The notes beneath the pieces are model-generated. The model searched no databases and was not told the origin of the DNA. It saw only the letters and a list, made by a program, of their open reading frames with translations. Shown here piece after piece: positions 62,689 through 64,000 of a stretch of DNA of 64,000 nt (the stretch's first letter is position 1; each line of letters starts with the position of its first letter). Source of the stretch: Janibacter anophelis NBRC 107843 (lineage in GTDB: Bacteria > Actinomycetota > Actinomycetes > Actinomycetales > Dermatophilaceae); contig NZ_BCSQ01000001.1 of NCBI RefSeq assembly GCF_001570945.1, positions 86,080 through 150,079 of the forward strand, written 5' to 3'. The position numbers were made by a program, and so were the translations under genes.

Positions 62689-63402
62689 TCAGCCGGTCAT
62701 GACGTCCGCGAGGGTCAACGGCGAGCGCGAGCGAAGGGAGAGCTCGGCCACCTGGGCGAGGTAGAGCTCCGCGCACCCGAGGGCGTCGGCGAGCGGGTCG
62801 TGGGCGCGGTAGCGGGGCAGGCCGAAGCGCTGGCGCGCGGCCGTGAGCCGCAGCTCACCGCCCGCGGGCTCGGGTCCGGTACCGAGCGGTCCCTCGAGCA
62901 CTCGGCGCTGCAGCCGCATCGTGTCCACGGACGGCGGGACGAAGGGGGCGCCGAAGACCCGCGCGCACTCGGCCGAGACGAACCCGGCCTCGAGACCCGC
63001 GTGGTGGGCGAGCAGCACCCGACCGGCCAGGGCATCCAGCAGCCGGGCGAGAGCCTTGCCCGGAGTCACCCCTGACGCCACCGCATCATCGGTCAGTCCG
63101 TGGAGGGTCGCGGACTCACCGACGTCCGATCCCGGCCTGACGACGAGGCGTCCGGCTCCCCCGAGGACCACGCCCAGCCCGTCGACGGGCACCCACGCGA
63201 TCGCGACGATCCGGTCCCGGCCCGGGTCCAGGCCGGTCGTCTCGAGATCGACGGCGAGCAGCGGCAGCTCGGCCACCGGGGTCCCGGGCGCGGGCGCCGG
63301 GACCGTCAGGTGGTCCCGCAGCGGGCCGGCCGGCGCGCGCCGGGCCGCGGCCTCCCGGCGTCGGGCCTCTCGCCCACCGCGCGCACCTCCACGCCAGATC
63401 AT
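62689..63402 (-). CDS. DEDDh 3'-5' exonuclease (DnaQ/epsilon-like)
   Basis: 237 residues. An Arg-rich N-terminus precedes exonuclease motifs ExoI LLAVDLETTGLDPGRD (DxE), ExoII region LLAHHAGLEAGFV, and ExoIII YRAHDPLADALGCAELYL (H-x4-D), matching DEDDh exonucleases such as DNA polymerase III epsilon-like proteins. ATG 63402 overlaps the stop of the DUF294-type gene (ATGA), so the pair is coupled. Confidence 0.92.
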   Translation of the reverse strand: MIWRGGARGGREARRREAAARRAPAGPLRDHLTVPAPAPGTPVAELPLLAVDLETTGLDPGRDRIVAIAWVPVDGLGVVLGGAGRLVVRPGSDVGESATLHGLTDDAVASGVTPGKALARLLDALAGRVLLAHHAGLEAGFVSAECARVFGAPFVPPSVDTMRLQRRVLEGPLGTGPEPAGGELRLTAARQRFGLPRYRAHDPLADALGCAELYLAQVAELSLRSRSPLTLADVMTG

Positions 63403-64000
63403 GTCCGGCGCTGCCCGGGATGCCACTGGGCCAGCGCACGCTGGGCCCGGCGCACGACGTGGAAGGCCTCCCGCAGGGCGCGCCGCTCGAAGGTCGTCAG
63501 GTCGTCGGGCGAGAGCCACGAGGTGACGGGCAGGCCGGCCTCCTGCTGCCGGGACTGGTGTGCCAGGCGCACGTGGGAGATGAACTCGAGAGCGTCGACG
63601 AGACCCTCCGCCGTCTCGGGCGCGAGTCCACCCGGTCCGGCGACGGCACGCAGTCGGGCCCGGGTGTTGACGACCGTCAGGCCGGCGGCGAGCGCATGGA
63701 CCCGGGCGAGGTCGACGATCGCCCCGACGCCGCCGCGCTTGAGGTCGAGCAGGTCCTTGTGCTCGCCGCTGCGAGCGAGGACGAAGCCACGGAAGAAACC
63801 GAGCGGCGGATCGTTGTCGACGGCCTGCGCGGCCAGGTGCCCGAGGAGGTTGCGCGCCCCGGGCAGCCGTCCGGCGACCTCGTCGACGAGGGCGGCGTGC
63901 AGCTCGTGATCGCCCGCCAGCGGCCGGGAGTCGAAGAAGATGCTCGCGCCGAGCACGGCATCGGGGACCGGCTCGTCGAGCCACTGGGCGAACTCGGCGC
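63399..64000 (-). CDS. DUF294-type nucleotidyltransferase-like protein (C-terminal part, runs off window)
   Basis: Open to the window edge; 200 codons are present including the stop. Preceding residues read AEFAQWLDEPVPDAVLGASIFFDSRPLAGDHEL, which matches the DUF294_C substrate-binding part of CBS/DUF294 proteins (N-terminal cNMP and CBS domains outside the window). The C-terminal helical block reads RAQRALAQWHPGQRRT. The stop overlaps the exonuclease start. Such proteins have a putative nucleotidyltransferase domain and partner a DnaQ-like exonuclease in many bacteria. Confidence 0.88.
   Translation of the reverse strand, partial: AEFAQWLDEPVPDAVLGASIFFDSRPLAGDHELHAALVDEVAGRLPGARNLLGHLAAQAVDNDPPLGFFRGFVLARSGEHKDLLDLKRGGVGAIVDLARVHALAAGLTVVNTRARLRAVAGPGGLAPETAEGLVDALEFISHVRLAHQSRQQEAGLPVTSWLSPDDLTTFERRALREAFHVVRRAQRALAQWHPGQRRT

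Overview
The window is a high-GC (about 70% or more by eye) bacterial chromosome segment with dense, short-spaced genes, GTG starts and many ATGA/GTGA overlaps. Gene content points to an actinobacterium, probably of the Micrococcales and perhaps Intrasporangiaceae-like: MMPL exporter, KsdD/Rv0785-like flavoprotein, trans-acting enoyl reductase-like protein, EtaA-like Baeyer-Villiger monooxygenase, pyruvate phosphate dikinase, glutamine-dependent NadE, 480-residue GapB-type GAPDH. The placement is inference. No rRNA, tRNA, CRISPR array, prophage or insertion sequence was seen.

Layout. 1-4950: two FtsX/MacB-type ABC export units around a PadR regulator with a perfect 13-bp inverted-repeat operator. 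4950-17400: housekeeping and lipid-type genes (flavoprotein dehydrogenase, membrane phosphoesterase, GAPDH, sucrase/ferredoxin-like protein, JmjC-type cupin preceded by a Gly/Ala/Asp repeat protein, enoyl reductase-like protein, GNAT/lipoprotein/crotonase operon, and a paralogous secreted protein). 17650-25600: SRPBCC protein, MMPL exporter and MFS transporter sharing a divergent control region with tandem CTAC-N4-GTAG sites, a GNAT and ppdK. 25600-39100: an accessory region with a LysR regulator, an antitoxin/PIN-toxin pair, a DUF1801 protein, a small protein plus lipoprotein pair, and a type I restriction-modification locus (hsdM-hsdS-Mrr nuclease-Fic-hsdR) flanked by a divergent membrane protein with a GDGN motif. 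39100-52300: NadE, P450, an aldo/keto reductase-aminotransferase-acyl-CoA ligase operon, a nitronate monooxygenase-like protein, and an SDR/Baeyer-Villiger pair. 52475-56640: a nitric-oxide/nitrite module with a Cys-containing HTH regulator divergent from DUF2249, hemerythrin and a membrane-fused copper nitrite reductase. 56650-64000: secreted protein, hydrolase, cupin, AhpC/AhpF peroxidase system, secreted S1 protease, DEDDh exonuclease and a DUF294-type protein.

The most unusual non-coding signals are: a strongly over-represented CGAAGGG/CCCTTCG word on both strands, often paired head-to-head at gene ends and sometimes acting as a Shine-Dalgarno; several dispersed palindromic repeat families, two of which run into coding sequence (an in-frame 42-bp duplication in hsdM; a repeat supplying the last codons and stop of the acyl-CoA ligase); and an operator-like palindrome (GTTACTC-NN-GAGTAAC type) shared by two distant flavoenzyme genes.

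Functionally, the best-supported units are the nirK module (nitrite reduction and NO handling), the restriction island (defence), the AhpCF peroxide system with a hairpin between its genes, and the PadR-controlled ABC exporters. All functions come from family recognition and motifs read by eye; no database search was run.
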